Of a stretch of DNA of 64,000 nt, positions 26,301-33,631 are shown in pieces. The position numbers and the translations under genes are program-made. How positions within the stretch are numbered: position 1 is the first letter of the stretch; every line of letters starts with the position of its first letter. Under the pieces are notes generated by a model. It worked only from the letters and a program-made list of their open reading frames with translations. It made no database searches and was not told the DNA's origin. The stretch is from contig NZ_JBNIEU010000002.1 of NCBI RefSeq assembly GCF_049985285.1, forward strand, positions 1,054,001 to 1,118,000, in the 5' to 3' direction. Source of the stretch: Aestuariirhabdus sp049985285 (lineage in GTDB: Bacteria; Pseudomonadota; Gammaproteobacteria; Pseudomonadales; Aestuariirhabdaceae).

Positions 26301-29300
26301 CGTTGAGTTCAGCGACGGAACCACCATCAACTATCTGCAGCTGTTACAACTGGGTATTACCAGCGATGGCACCAGTGCCGACGATACCCTGTGGGGCACT
26401 AACGCCTTCGATCGTATGAATGGCTACGCTGGCAACGATACCCTTTATGGGTTAGAGGGTGACGACATTCTTGATGGGGGCACGGGCTCCGATCATATGG
26501 TCGGTATGACAGGTGACGACACCTATCGGGTCGATAATTTAGATGATCGTGTTGCAGAGGAGTTGGGTGAGGGTGTCGATACGGTGGAAGCCTCCATCGA
26601 CTACCAGCTTACCGATCATGTCGAGCATCTGCGCCTGCTTGAAGGCGTTATCAGGGGCAGCGGGAACGCACTCGATAATATCCTGATGGGTAATCATCTT
26701 GATAATCAGCTTTATGGTGGTGCCGGTAATGACAGCCTGGTTGGCGACCAGGGTGACGACCTGCTCGACGGCGGCGCTGGCGCTGATACGTTAGCCGGTG
26801 GGGTGGGTAACGACACCTATATCGTCGATGATGCGGGCGATAGTACCCACGATGTAATGGGTGGTGGCGATGACCGAATTATGGCGACAGCGGATCATCA
26901 CATGGGCAGCCATATCGAACAGCTCTCGATGTTGGGTAGCGAGTCCTTGTCGGCCTGGGGCAACGGGCAGGATAACGACATCGAAGGCAACAGTGGTGAC
27001 AACAGTCTCAATGGAGGGGCGGGCAACGATCAGCTCTTCGGTGGTGCGGGTAACGATCTGCTGGACGGCGGTGCAGGCGTTGATCGCCTGGTGGGCGGCG
27101 AGGGAGACGATCGCTATCGAATAACCGACGCTCTTGACGCTGTCATTGAGCAGGTCGATGGCGGGACTGACCGAGCGGAAGTATTCGTAGAGGGCTACCG
27201 CCTGGATGCTAACCTGGAACAGCTGGAGCTGGCAGATGGGGTCTATCACGGAGTAGGCAACGAACTCGATAATCTACTGATTGGCAACGCCCTCGGTAAT
27301 ACCCTCGATGGCGGCCTCGGTGGGGACCTGATGCTCGGCGGTGAAGGGAATGACATCTATAGCGTAGATAATGCGGACGACCAGGTTGTCGAGCTGTTCG
27401 GCGAGGGCCAACAGGACTCGGTAATTACGACCGTCGACTATCAACTGGCAGAGAATGTGGAGAATCTTCGTGTGGCCTCTGCGGGCGGGACGAACGCAGT
27501 GGGAAACAGCCTTGCCAACCGTATCGAGGGTCATAGTGGCGATGACTCGCTGGCCGGCGGTGGGGGAAATGATCAGCTGTTTGGTTATTCGGGTAACGAC
27601 CAACTCGATGGTGGCAGCGGCGACGATCTGCTCGATGGTGGTCTCGGCGTAGATCAGATGCATGGCGGCAGTGGTGACGACCGGTACAGAGTAGACAATA
27701 CCCTTGACCAGGCTATTGAAGCACCGGGTGAAGGCCTTGACCGTGTCGTTGCCTCGGTGAGTTATCAACTGTCGGCAGGCATTGAGGAACTCGAACTGGT
27801 GGGGTGGAGCCCCCTGGATGGTGTCGGTAATGAGTTGAATAATCTACTGATCGGCAACGCCTACCAAAATCACCTGCAAGGATTGGCCGGGGACGATCTA
27901 TTGGTCAGCAACGGCGGAGCCGATCTGCTGGAGGGCGGGGCGGGCAATGACACCTATCGGGTGCAGGGTGAGGGAGTAATCCTCCTGGAGCAACCAGACG
28001 CGGGCTACGATGAGGTGCTAAGCGAAGGAGGTCTGGTGCTGGCGGATCATGTCGAAGCGCTACGACTGGTCGGCAGCGGAGACGCTAACGGCACGGGAAA
28101 TTCAGCAAACAATATGCTCAGTGGAAATGATGACCGCAATCGCCTTGAAGGCCTAGCCGGTGATGACGTTTTGAACGGCCACAGCGGCGACGACCACCTG
28201 TTAGGGGGTACTGGGGACGACCGTTTATTCGGAGGTGAAGATCCCGAGGTTGTGGAGCGGGGCGATGGTGACGAAGGGGAAGAGGGCGAGCACTGGGAGA
28301 ATGAATCCTCGCAAAACCCGCCACCCCGGCAGGCCTGGAGTAACAGTGATCTGCTGGATGGCGGCGAGGGCAATGATTACCTCGATGGTGGCTCCGGTGA
28401 TGATCTTTTGCTGGGTGGGTCTGGTGATGACCATCTGTTTGGTGGCGACGACGGCGGAACACTGATCAACAGCGGTGGTTCGGGTCTTGAATGGAACCCT
28501 GAATGGGACAACTGGGGCAACGAGGCTTCTGATTGGGGCGGGAGCGAAGAGGAGGCGGTATTAAGCAATAACGATCAGCTTTTTGGCGGCGCAGGGAATG
28601 ACCTGCTGCAGGGTGGCAGTGGTGATGACCGGTTAGACGGTGGAGCGGGCATTGATAGCTTGTACGGCGGTGAAGGACTCGACCACCTGGATGGAGGCGA
28701 TGGTATCGATCTGCTGGCCGGTGGTGATGGTGATGACACTTATATTGTTGATGGTTACCGGGTAGAACGGGTGGAGTGGGTGCAGGCTGGGGAAGATGTC
28801 AGGTTGTCGCTCAGACTCGATTGCACAACCAATTTATCTTTAACCCATGAGTGGAGTGAGAAGCCATGGAGCACAAAGGGCAACGAAGGGCTCGGTAACG
28901 GGTGGGATGCCCCGCCGCCGGGCCACGATCTGAATCAGAATGATGGCTATCCCCACTCACCGGGTAACCCGGGTGCGCGCAATAACCCAAGCCGAGGTGA
29001 TGTTACCAAGAGTCAATCGCACCTTGCCGATGATCGTTGTGATGTTAATGGGAGTGAGTTTCGTAGAAGCGAACATAATGGAACCAAAAATGATATGTCA
29101 TCGTTTTTTGAGTGGGCTGCAAAGTCTGGTAACCAGACTGTCACTAAGCACGACTTGGGGTATTACGATGCGCCAACACTAATACCCGTGACCCAGGAGG
29201 AGTGGGTGAGTGACTCGGTATGGGAGGAGATCGACTCCGGGTATGACCGGGTGTTTGCGTCGGTCAGTTTTGAGCTGCCAGAACATGTAGAGACCCTGAC

Positions 29301-30642
29301 GCTGACGGGAAATGGCAATATTGATGCTACCGGCAATAGGCTTGCCAACTCGCTATGGGGTAATAGCGGCAATAATCTGATCGACGGTGGTACAGGCTCC
29401 GATGAAATGATGGGCGGTCTGGGTGACGACCGCTATCGCGTAGAAGATACGGGAGATCGTGTGGTCGAGCTGTCCGACGAGGGCACAGATTGGGTGGAAA
29501 CGAGCATCGATTATACCCTGGCAAATCAGGTAGAGAATCTCCAGCTGCTGGGGGAGCATAACCTTGTCGGAGTCGGCAATGAGTTATCAAACCAACTGAT
29601 CGGAAACGACGGGGATAACCGTTTGCAGGGAGGGACGGGTGATGACTACTTGCAGGGCGGACTCGGTGACGACCATCTGCAGGGCGGTACCGGAGATGAC
29701 GTTTACCGCTATGGGTTGGGTGATGGGTTTGATCAGATCACCGATGAGCAAGGCCATAACCGAATTCTGTTTGGCGGTGCCATTAATGCGAACCAGGTGG
29801 TAGCGCGCCGAGATGACGCGACGGGTGATTTAACACTCCAAATTACCAACACCGCAGGTGTCGATTACCTCGGTCAGGGGTTGTGGATGAACGCGGCCAG
29901 CGCGGCATCGCTGGATGTGATCGAATTCGCAGATGGTACCCAGGCTAGCTGGAACGAGTTAAAAGCACAGGGTGTTACCCTGCGCGGAGGTAATGGTAAA
30001 GACCGTTTGCTGGGGACACGCGGTGACGATCGCCTTGAGGGTGGGCGCGGAAAAGACTGGCTGTATGGTGGTATTGGCTACGACAGGCTTATGGGAGGAG
30101 ACGGTGATGATCTGTTGATAGGCGCCGAGGGTGATGACCTCCTGCGCGGTGGCACCGGAACGGACCAGCTCATCGGTGGTTGCGGCGATGACCTGCTCGA
30201 AGGTGGGGTTGGTGATGACCAGCTTGTGGGTGGCGCAGGAGACGACAGCTATCAGTTTAATCCGGGCTTTGGCCAGGACGTTCTCTATGAGATTGGGGGC
30301 GCAGACGGTGGGCATGATCGTGTGGTGTTTAGCCAAGGGATCGATCATAGCGCACTGCGCTTCGCCAATGAGGATGGTGATCTTTTGATCTCAATTCTTG
30401 AACAGCCGGACCAGTTATTGGTAAAGGGCTGGTATGACGGTGACGCTCAACCGGGAATGTTGGTTGAGCGTTTCGAAACCTCAGATGGGCGGAGCCTGCA
30501 GCATACACAGGTAGAGCAACTGGTGCATGCGATGGCCGCTATGGGGGGCACCGAGGGTGTTGGTAATCTGTTGCCGGGGTCGACAACGCCAGACCTGAGT
30601 GCAGAGATTGCTGCCGCATGGCAGGACTCTTCAGTAGCGTAA
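23371..30642 (+). CDS. Giant RTX protein with N-terminal class 3 lipase domain
   Basis: A 2,423-residue predicted type I secretion substrate. The N-terminal ~300 residues are a lipase class 3-like alpha/beta hydrolase. They hold AFRGTD (71-76), the nucleophile elbow GHSLGG with Ser131, likely Asp195 in NNPGDLV, and likely His217 in IGSHYDLL. A hydrophobic stretch lies at about 236-280. From ~residue 540 to the end it is mostly RTX repeats (GGxGxDxLxG type) mixed with longer modules containing Y-x-VD and VExLxL strands. The C-terminus (AEIAAAWQDSSVA) is a plausible uncleaved secretion signal. Start: ATG 23371 with AAGGA upstream, supported by the paralogous remnant at 21848; an upstream ATG-like start at 23335 is not. 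Upstream hlyB/hlyD-like genes should export it. Three stretches break the RTX pattern (see findings). Target lipids are unknown. Confidence 0.93.
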   Translation: MTSMISELMLLSVDVYNPKDINDNSVEAPLGWDFIPNVGVDNSGRMYHQDSGFYAYALTRSGPDGPEAVIAFRGTDQILGSGTDMGVDWELSVSNGYHPQFEQALQFTLDVFMELAQSAGRSPLVYVTGHSLGGALAQIVSSVFALPGYTFDAPGALSLSQELSFIEGLFPWFNDNAQILNLFSAFTPEFNNPGDLVNISIIGSAISAASGDVIGSHYDLLSDEGSSLVGSVAEGLAQVTGGAAGLLGLAAVAVALAPASTLAVAGVLGIDTVLKHSSEAIRNLVVGLDQQGQLIPRLVESTHFPNGIEGYQPPSDGVIGMLKDVLGTIGQWFTQQLSQQDAVALLNQLDETNSGRIGALATQYDVSIDHLRMATQTITESEWSETLTPFAGYHGELLVTLERATETTGQLLDLEMPGVTADGHFTELAIVGAASLDWSQEGYRIKSELGKDEVAVTFRSVTPLALGGEYTTGINLVYSLYGRSGENVEGEQTIFAESSASPWHQLPEIDTSIEISEDNPRDLMGDDANNRLTGDLAENTLLGLRGDDELLGEGGRDTLIGGYGNDLLQGGVGRDLLIGGDGDDRLIAGSLDSLKGGQSIDPDDLTLGDFLSGQQGDDLLFGSGYRDFLGGGAGDDLLYGGEGTDYLMGDGDWTLGNPDWTVNEQPGKVNIVGDIQWSATAVVGGDDVIWGGGGNDFAWGGDGDDLLYGEAGNDVLMGEAGDDTLLGGIGDDRLLGEAGDDLVVGGEGLNQLNGDAPNLALEEHGDDLVIGGNDRDLIWGDGGNDRLYGNGGDDQIQGDNALGASGNDYLSGGAGSDYLLGQLGNDELHGDEGDDALVGGDGNDRLYGGKDDDELEGGAGDDYLEGGSGHDWLIGGAGFDVLVGGSGQDELSDTRGGGLLVGEGGYDTYDVRSGQDAVSIMDLEENRLKFGDLSYAQGMNRISLSQGSLLISIDGRPIAHLANFDPNDVYAGSGITDVEFSDGTTINYLQLLQLGITSDGTSADDTLWGTNAFDRMNGYAGNDTLYGLEGDDILDGGTGSDHMVGMTGDDTYRVDNLDDRVAEELGEGVDTVEASIDYQLTDHVEHLRLLEGVIRGSGNALDNILMGNHLDNQLYGGAGNDSLVGDQGDDLLDGGAGADTLAGGVGNDTYIVDDAGDSTHDVMGGGDDRIMATADHHMGSHIEQLSMLGSESLSAWGNGQDNDIEGNSGDNSLNGGAGNDQLFGGAGNDLLDGGAGVDRLVGGEGDDRYRITDALDAVIEQVDGGTDRAEVFVEGYRLDANLEQLELADGVYHGVGNELDNLLIGNALGNTLDGGLGGDLMLGGEGNDIYSVDNADDQVVELFGEGQQDSVITTVDYQLAENVENLRVASAGGTNAVGNSLANRIEGHSGDDSLAGGGGNDQLFGYSGNDQLDGGSGDDLLDGGLGVDQMHGGSGDDRYRVDNTLDQAIEAPGEGLDRVVASVSYQLSAGIEELELVGWSPLDGVGNELNNLLIGNAYQNHLQGLAGDDLLVSNGGADLLEGGAGNDTYRVQGEGVILLEQPDAGYDEVLSEGGLVLADHVEALRLVGSGDANGTGNSANNMLSGNDDRNRLEGLAGDDVLNGHSGDDHLLGGTGDDRLFGGEDPEVVERGDGDEGEEGEHWENESSQNPPPRQAWSNSDLLDGGEGNDYLDGGSGDDLLLGGSGDDHLFGGDDGGTLINSGGSGLEWNPEWDNWGNEASDWGGSEEEAVLSNNDQLFGGAGNDLLQGGSGDDRLDGGAGIDSLYGGEGLDHLDGGDGIDLLAGGDGDDTYIVDGYRVERVEWVQAGEDVRLSLRLDCTTNLSLTHEWSEKPWSTKGNEGLGNGWDAPPPGHDLNQNDGYPHSPGNPGARNNPSRGDVTKSQSHLADDRCDVNGSEFRRSEHNGTKNDMSSFFEWAAKSGNQTVTKHDLGYYDAPTLIPVTQEEWVSDSVWEEIDSGYDRVFASVSFELPEHVETLTLTGNGNIDATGNRLANSLWGNSGNNLIDGGTGSDEMMGGLGDDRYRVEDTGDRVVELSDEGTDWVETSIDYTLANQVENLQLLGEHNLVGVGNELSNQLIGNDGDNRLQGGTGDDYLQGGLGDDHLQGGTGDDVYRYGLGDGFDQITDEQGHNRILFGGAINANQVVARRDDATGDLTLQITNTAGVDYLGQGLWMNAASAASLDVIEFADGTQASWNELKAQGVTLRGGNGKDRLLGTRGDDRLEGGRGKDWLYGGIGYDRLMGGDGDDLLIGAEGDDLLRGGTGTDQLIGGCGDDLLEGGVGDDQLVGGAGDDSYQFNPGFGQDVLYEIGGADGGHDRVVFSQGIDHSALRFANEDGDLLISILEQPDQLLVKGWYDGDAQPGMLVERFETSDGRSLQHTQVEQLVHAMAAMGGTEGVGNLLPGSTTPDLSAEIAAAWQDSSVA

Positions 30643-30667
30643 ACTCAGAGTTGGCTGTTAACGTGGT

Positions 30668-31558
30668 TTAGTTTTTTTGAACCCTGCCCAAACGCGACTG
30701 CAGCACCACACCTGCAAGAATAAATACCAGCCCCACATAGGTGGCGGGATGAATGGTTTCGCCAACGAAGGTGGCGATAAAGTAGAGCGACAGGAAGGGG
30801 GAGAGGAAGATCAGGTTGCTGATCTTGGCGGTGTTGGTGGCGGCTTTCATCGCGCTGAGCCAGAGCACAAAGGCGAAGCCCATCTCGAATACGCCGACAT
30901 AGACCGCACCGGCCAGCCCCCGCCAGTCACTTACCACTACGCTAGAGAAAATCAGGGTAGTGACGAGGATAAAGGGAAGGCTGAAACAGAAACACAGCAA
31001 CAGACTCACCACTGGATCCTGGGAGTTTTTGGCGTTGAGTATCCAATAGAGCGCCCAGATGACGGTGCTGACCAGTGCCAGTGTCACCCCCAGCGGGCTA
31101 TCGAACTGTAGGGCCAGCAGGTCTCCCCGGGTGGCGATCACCACCACGCCCAGATAGCTGATGACGCAGGCCAGGATCTCCCAGCGCGTTATTTTTTGCC
31201 CCAGTAGTGGAATAGAGAGCAGTGCCAGGGTAATGCCCCAGGTGTAGTTAAGGGGTTGCGCCTGCTGTGCCGGTAGCAGGTCGTAGGCCTGAAAGAGAAT
31301 CAGGTAGTAGGCGAAGGGGTTGAGGATGCCGAGCGGCAGGAAGCGTCGGTAGTCGGTTTTCGCCAGTGGCATTATAAGTGAGAGTTTATTCTGTACTGCA
31401 AGAATGCCCAGCATCACAAAAATAGAACTGATGCAGGAGTAGAGCAGCAGCTGCAGTGTGTCGAGGTAGCGCAGGCTCAGTTTGAACGCCGTCGCCACGG
31501 TGGACCAGAGCAGGACAGCACCGATACCGTAGAGGTATGCCTGGCGTTGGGAGGGCAT
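30668..31558 (-). CDS. DMT-superfamily (EamA) transporter
   Basis: A 296-residue inner-membrane protein with about ten helices in two EamA repeats (YLYGIGAVLLWSTVATAFKLSL at the start; LALVSTVIWALYWILNAKNS in the second half). Such carriers export or exchange metabolites, often amino acids or nucleotides; the substrate here cannot be told. I placed the start at ATG 31558 because AAGGTG lies eight bases upstream and the protein then begins MPSQRQAYLYGIG. The frame is open further upstream but that part is Arg/Pro-rich and runs through repeat DNA. It converges with the RTX lipase gene, the two stops being only 25 bases apart. Confidence 0.9.
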   Translation of the reverse strand: MPSQRQAYLYGIGAVLLWSTVATAFKLSLRYLDTLQLLLYSCISSIFVMLGILAVQNKLSLIMPLAKTDYRRFLPLGILNPFAYYLILFQAYDLLPAQQAQPLNYTWGITLALLSIPLLGQKITRWEILACVISYLGVVVIATRGDLLALQFDSPLGVTLALVSTVIWALYWILNAKNSQDPVVSLLLCFCFSLPFILVTTLIFSSVVVSDWRGLAGAVYVGVFEMGFAFVLWLSAMKAATNTAKISNLIFLSPFLSLYFIATFVGETIHPATYVGLVFILAGVVLQSRLGRVQKN

Positions 31559-31712
31559 TAATACACCTTGTTGCGTCGATAAGTTTAAAACCATCGTATC
31601 GCAGTGCTTGATAGCGGGCGAGCATTTGTAGAGCGAGAGTCTTCGGCAAGATGGGAATGGGCCTCCGCCTTCGCGGAGGCGACGGAGGGGAAGAGTGCGG
31701 GGGATGAGGGGA

Positions 31713-31761
31713 GGAGTGCCGATTGTGCAGGAGCACAACTATCGGCCCGTACATCCTGTAC
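31713..31761. repeat. 49-bp hairpin repeat, copy 1
   Basis: This segment is repeated exactly at 31815. It contains an imperfect inverted pair (CCGAT-TGTGC ... GCACAACTATCGG) enclosing AGGA, followed by GTACATCCTGTAC, which also has inverted ends. It lies in the 398-base gap between the DMT gene and the OmpA-family gene, which otherwise holds another short hairpin (CCTCCGCCTTCGCGGAGG near 31664) and no gene. It looks like a dispersed REP-type element. Confidence 0.85.
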
Positions 31762-31814
31762 AAAGCGCTACCGCCGTCCATGGCTCTCGCGCTATACGAC
31801 CCACAGGGACGTGG

Positions 31815-31863
31815 GGAGTGCCGATTGTGCAGGAGCACAACTATCGGCCCGTACATCCTGTAC
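31815..31863. repeat. 49-bp hairpin repeat, copy 2
   Basis: Exact second copy of 31713-31761, 102 bases downstream in the same orientation. The pair and the 53-base spacer (with CCATGGCTCTCGCGCTATAC) lie directly next to the terminator of the OmpA-family gene. This suggests insertion of the elements just beyond a transcription unit, a usual REP location. Confidence 0.85.
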
Positions 31864-31865
31864 AT

Positions 31866-31887
31866 AAAAAGGGGCGCCGGAGCGCCC
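31866..31887 (-). terminator. Rho-independent terminator of the OmpA-family gene
   Basis: On the minus strand the sequence is GGGCGC-TCCG-GCGCCC, a perfect six-pair stem, followed by CTTTTTA. It begins about 70 bases after the stop of the OmpA-family gene at 31956 and is in the right orientation to end that transcript. Confidence 0.75.
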
Positions 31888-31955
31888 AATGGATAGGATC
31901 TGTAACCTGGTTTCTCTGGTTGTTGTAGCCCTCCCTGTGGTTGCTTAAGTTGTGG

Positions 31956-32663
31956 TTAGCGGCGGCTGGCTACTGACTCTCCCTTGCGGTCGACGCTCAG
32001 GGTGATGCTGACGCGACGATCAAGTGCCTGGATGTCGGGGTTGCCGCTGGCCAGGCTGGAGAGCTGCTTGCCGTGTGCACGACTTTGGATGCGAGCGGGC
32101 TCGATCCCCTCGTTGATGAGGTAATCCTCGACGCTGTTGGTGCGTTGCAGGGACAGCGAGTGGTTGTAAGCGTCATCGCCACGTTCGTCGGCGTAACCGT
32201 CCAGGGCAATACTCACTGCCGGATTTGTTTTCAAAAATTGCACCAGCTCAGCCAGACGCTGCCGTGTTACGTCGGGAATCTCTGTAGCGGCGGTCTGGAA
32301 CATTACCTCCAGCTGCAAGCCTTCAAACTTGAGGCGTTTTTCATAGGAGGCATTGGCGACCTCAAGGGATTGCTTTTGACGTTGGGTGGAGGCGAGCTGC
32401 TGTTGCAGTTGCTGGATGCGGCGGTTTGCTTCACTTAATAGGGTTTGTTTGCTTTCCAGTTGCTCCGCTTCGTTCACTTTTTCTCCCAGGGTGTGGCCGA
32501 GACCTGCTCCGATTACGGCACCAAAAGGACCGGCGACCATTGCGCCGACCAAAACACCGCTACCGATACCCATCAGGCCCTCGCGGCTGGTTTCTTCGGC
32601 CATGGCGGCGGGGGGTAGGGTGGCGGTCATTAGCAGGCTGCTGAGTACGATGGCTTTTTTCAT
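31956..32663 (-). CDS. OmpA-family outer-membrane/periplasmic protein
   Basis: A 235-residue exported protein. Signal peptide residues 1-22 (MKKAIVLSSLLMTATLPP, cleavage near AMA-EE). A glycine-zipper segment follows (GSGVLVGAMVAGPFGAVIGA, ~33-52), which may insert in the outer membrane. Then a Gln-rich coiled coil (~62-105) and a C-terminal OmpA peptidoglycan-binding domain (ALDGYADERGDDAYNHSLSLQR, SRAHGK, DRRVSI). The layout resembles sortase-associated PdsO proteins, but no sortase is nearby, so I leave it at family level. ATG 32663 has AAGGGGAA upstream; the longer frame to 32723 lacks a ribosome site and would hide the signal peptide. Confidence 0.9.
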   Translation of the reverse strand: MKKAIVLSSLLMTATLPPAAMAEETSREGLMGIGSGVLVGAMVAGPFGAVIGAGLGHTLGEKVNEAEQLESKQTLLSEANRRIQQLQQQLASTQRQKQSLEVANASYEKRLKFEGLQLEVMFQTAATEIPDVTRQRLAELVQFLKTNPAVSIALDGYADERGDDAYNHSLSLQRTNSVEDYLINEGIEPARIQSRAHGKQLSSLASGNPDIQALDRRVSITLSVDRKGESVASRR

Positions 32664-32836
32664 GATTATTCCCCTTGCTTTGGTTAGCCCTTGTGGGCTG
32701 CTGTTGATTAAGTACAGGGTCATTAAAACAACCCAATAGGGCGTGCTGATGGCACAATTCGGGCAAGATAGGGAAAGATTGTGATCAAAAATGGCATCTA
32801 TACTGGAGAGGCTAACCTGACAACGGGAGCCTGATC

Positions 32837-33340
32837 ATGGTTGCCACACGTATTACTCCGGCAAATGAGGTGCAAATTCTGCTTCGCGCCAACCAGTCTG
32901 CGAGCTGGCGGCTCAATCTGTGGGTTTGGGGTCTTGTGAGCTGTGCGGGTCTAGTGATTGCACTGGGGTTCAGCTGGGTGGGCGCACCCCTGGTGCTGCC
33001 GTTTGTGGGGGCTGAGGTGTTGGTGTTGATGGTTGCCTTCTACTCGGCGAGTCGCGCCAGCACACGGCAGCAGTTGATCCGCTTCGGCCACTCCCAACTG
33101 TTGGTGGAGAAGGGGCACGGTCGCCGTGAGGAGGTGACCGACCTGCCTCGGCAGTGGGCGAGGGTCAGGGTTGAGCAGGGCCGTTACCCGCTAGGTACGG
33201 ATCGCCTCTATCTGTGTGCCATGGATAAACGTACCCCGGTGGGTGAGTTTTTGAACCAGCAGGAGGTCGAACTCCTGCAGGAGCGATTGCGCCAGCAGGG
33301 GCTAAGGATCGAGGTTCAGGGGTGCAGATCGCATTATTGA
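32837..33340 (+). CDS. DUF2244 membrane protein
   Basis: A 167-residue inner-membrane protein of the DUF2244 family. Two adjacent helices (about 28-50 and 53-73: LWVWGLVSCAGLVIALGF; LVLPFVGAEVLVLMVAFYSA) are followed by a soluble domain with the family's RFGHSQLLVEKGH and PVGEFLNQQEVELL stretches. Function is unknown; in many proteobacteria members sit near cytochrome oxidase genes, which is not the case here. It overlaps the next gene by 19 bases, so the two are probably co-expressed. Confidence 0.85.
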   Translation: MVATRITPANEVQILLRANQSASWRLNLWVWGLVSCAGLVIALGFSWVGAPLVLPFVGAEVLVLMVAFYSASRASTRQQLIRFGHSQLLVEKGHGRREEVTDLPRQWARVRVEQGRYPLGTDRLYLCAMDKRTPVGEFLNQQEVELLQERLRQQGLRIEVQGCRSHY

Positions 33341-33600
33341 CTCTGGAGTTTCAACTGCCGGGCTGTGGTTCCTTGAAGGAGAAACGCCGGCGCATTAGCG
33401 GTCTGCGGGATCGATTTGGCAAGAGTCCGCAGCTCGCGATCGCTGAATCAGCTTGGGCAGACAGTCATCAGCGCTCGCAGTGGACAGTATTAGCAATGGC
33501 CGCAACCCGAGGGCAGGTGATGCAACAGTTGGAGCAGTTGTTGGCAAGCGTACTTGAGCTGGACGCGGTGCTCTGTGAACAGCGGGTAGAGTGGCTGTAG
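33322..33600 (+). CDS. DUF503 family protein (YlxP-like)
   Basis: A 92-residue protein matching the small DUF503/YlxP family. It has the family landmark SLKEKRRRISGLRDRFG near the N-terminus and the alternating beta-strand and helix pattern (AIAESAWADSHQRSQWTVLAMAA). The biochemical role is not established to my knowledge; Gram-positive members lie in ribosome-maturation operons. It begins inside the DUF2244 gene. The product is convergent with cobN, whose end lies 31 bases away. Confidence 0.8.
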   Translation: MQIALLTLEFQLPGCGSLKEKRRRISGLRDRFGKSPQLAIAESAWADSHQRSQWTVLAMAATRGQVMQQLEQLLASVLELDAVLCEQRVEWL

Positions 33601-33631
33601 ATCCTTGGGAAAGGCCCCCCCAGGGGCGCGC

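Noticed and set aside
25150..30348. Many antisense frames of 80-160 codons opposite the RTX region
   Set aside because: Their products are Ile/Thr/Val- or Pro/Ser-rich shadows of the GGxGxD codons. They follow the repeat periodicity and lack ribosome sites.
31604..31928. Open frames of 77-87 codons on the plus strand upstream of the OmpA-family gene
   Set aside because: They consist of the 49-bp repeats and a hairpin, with no ribosome site and Arg/Ser-rich composition.
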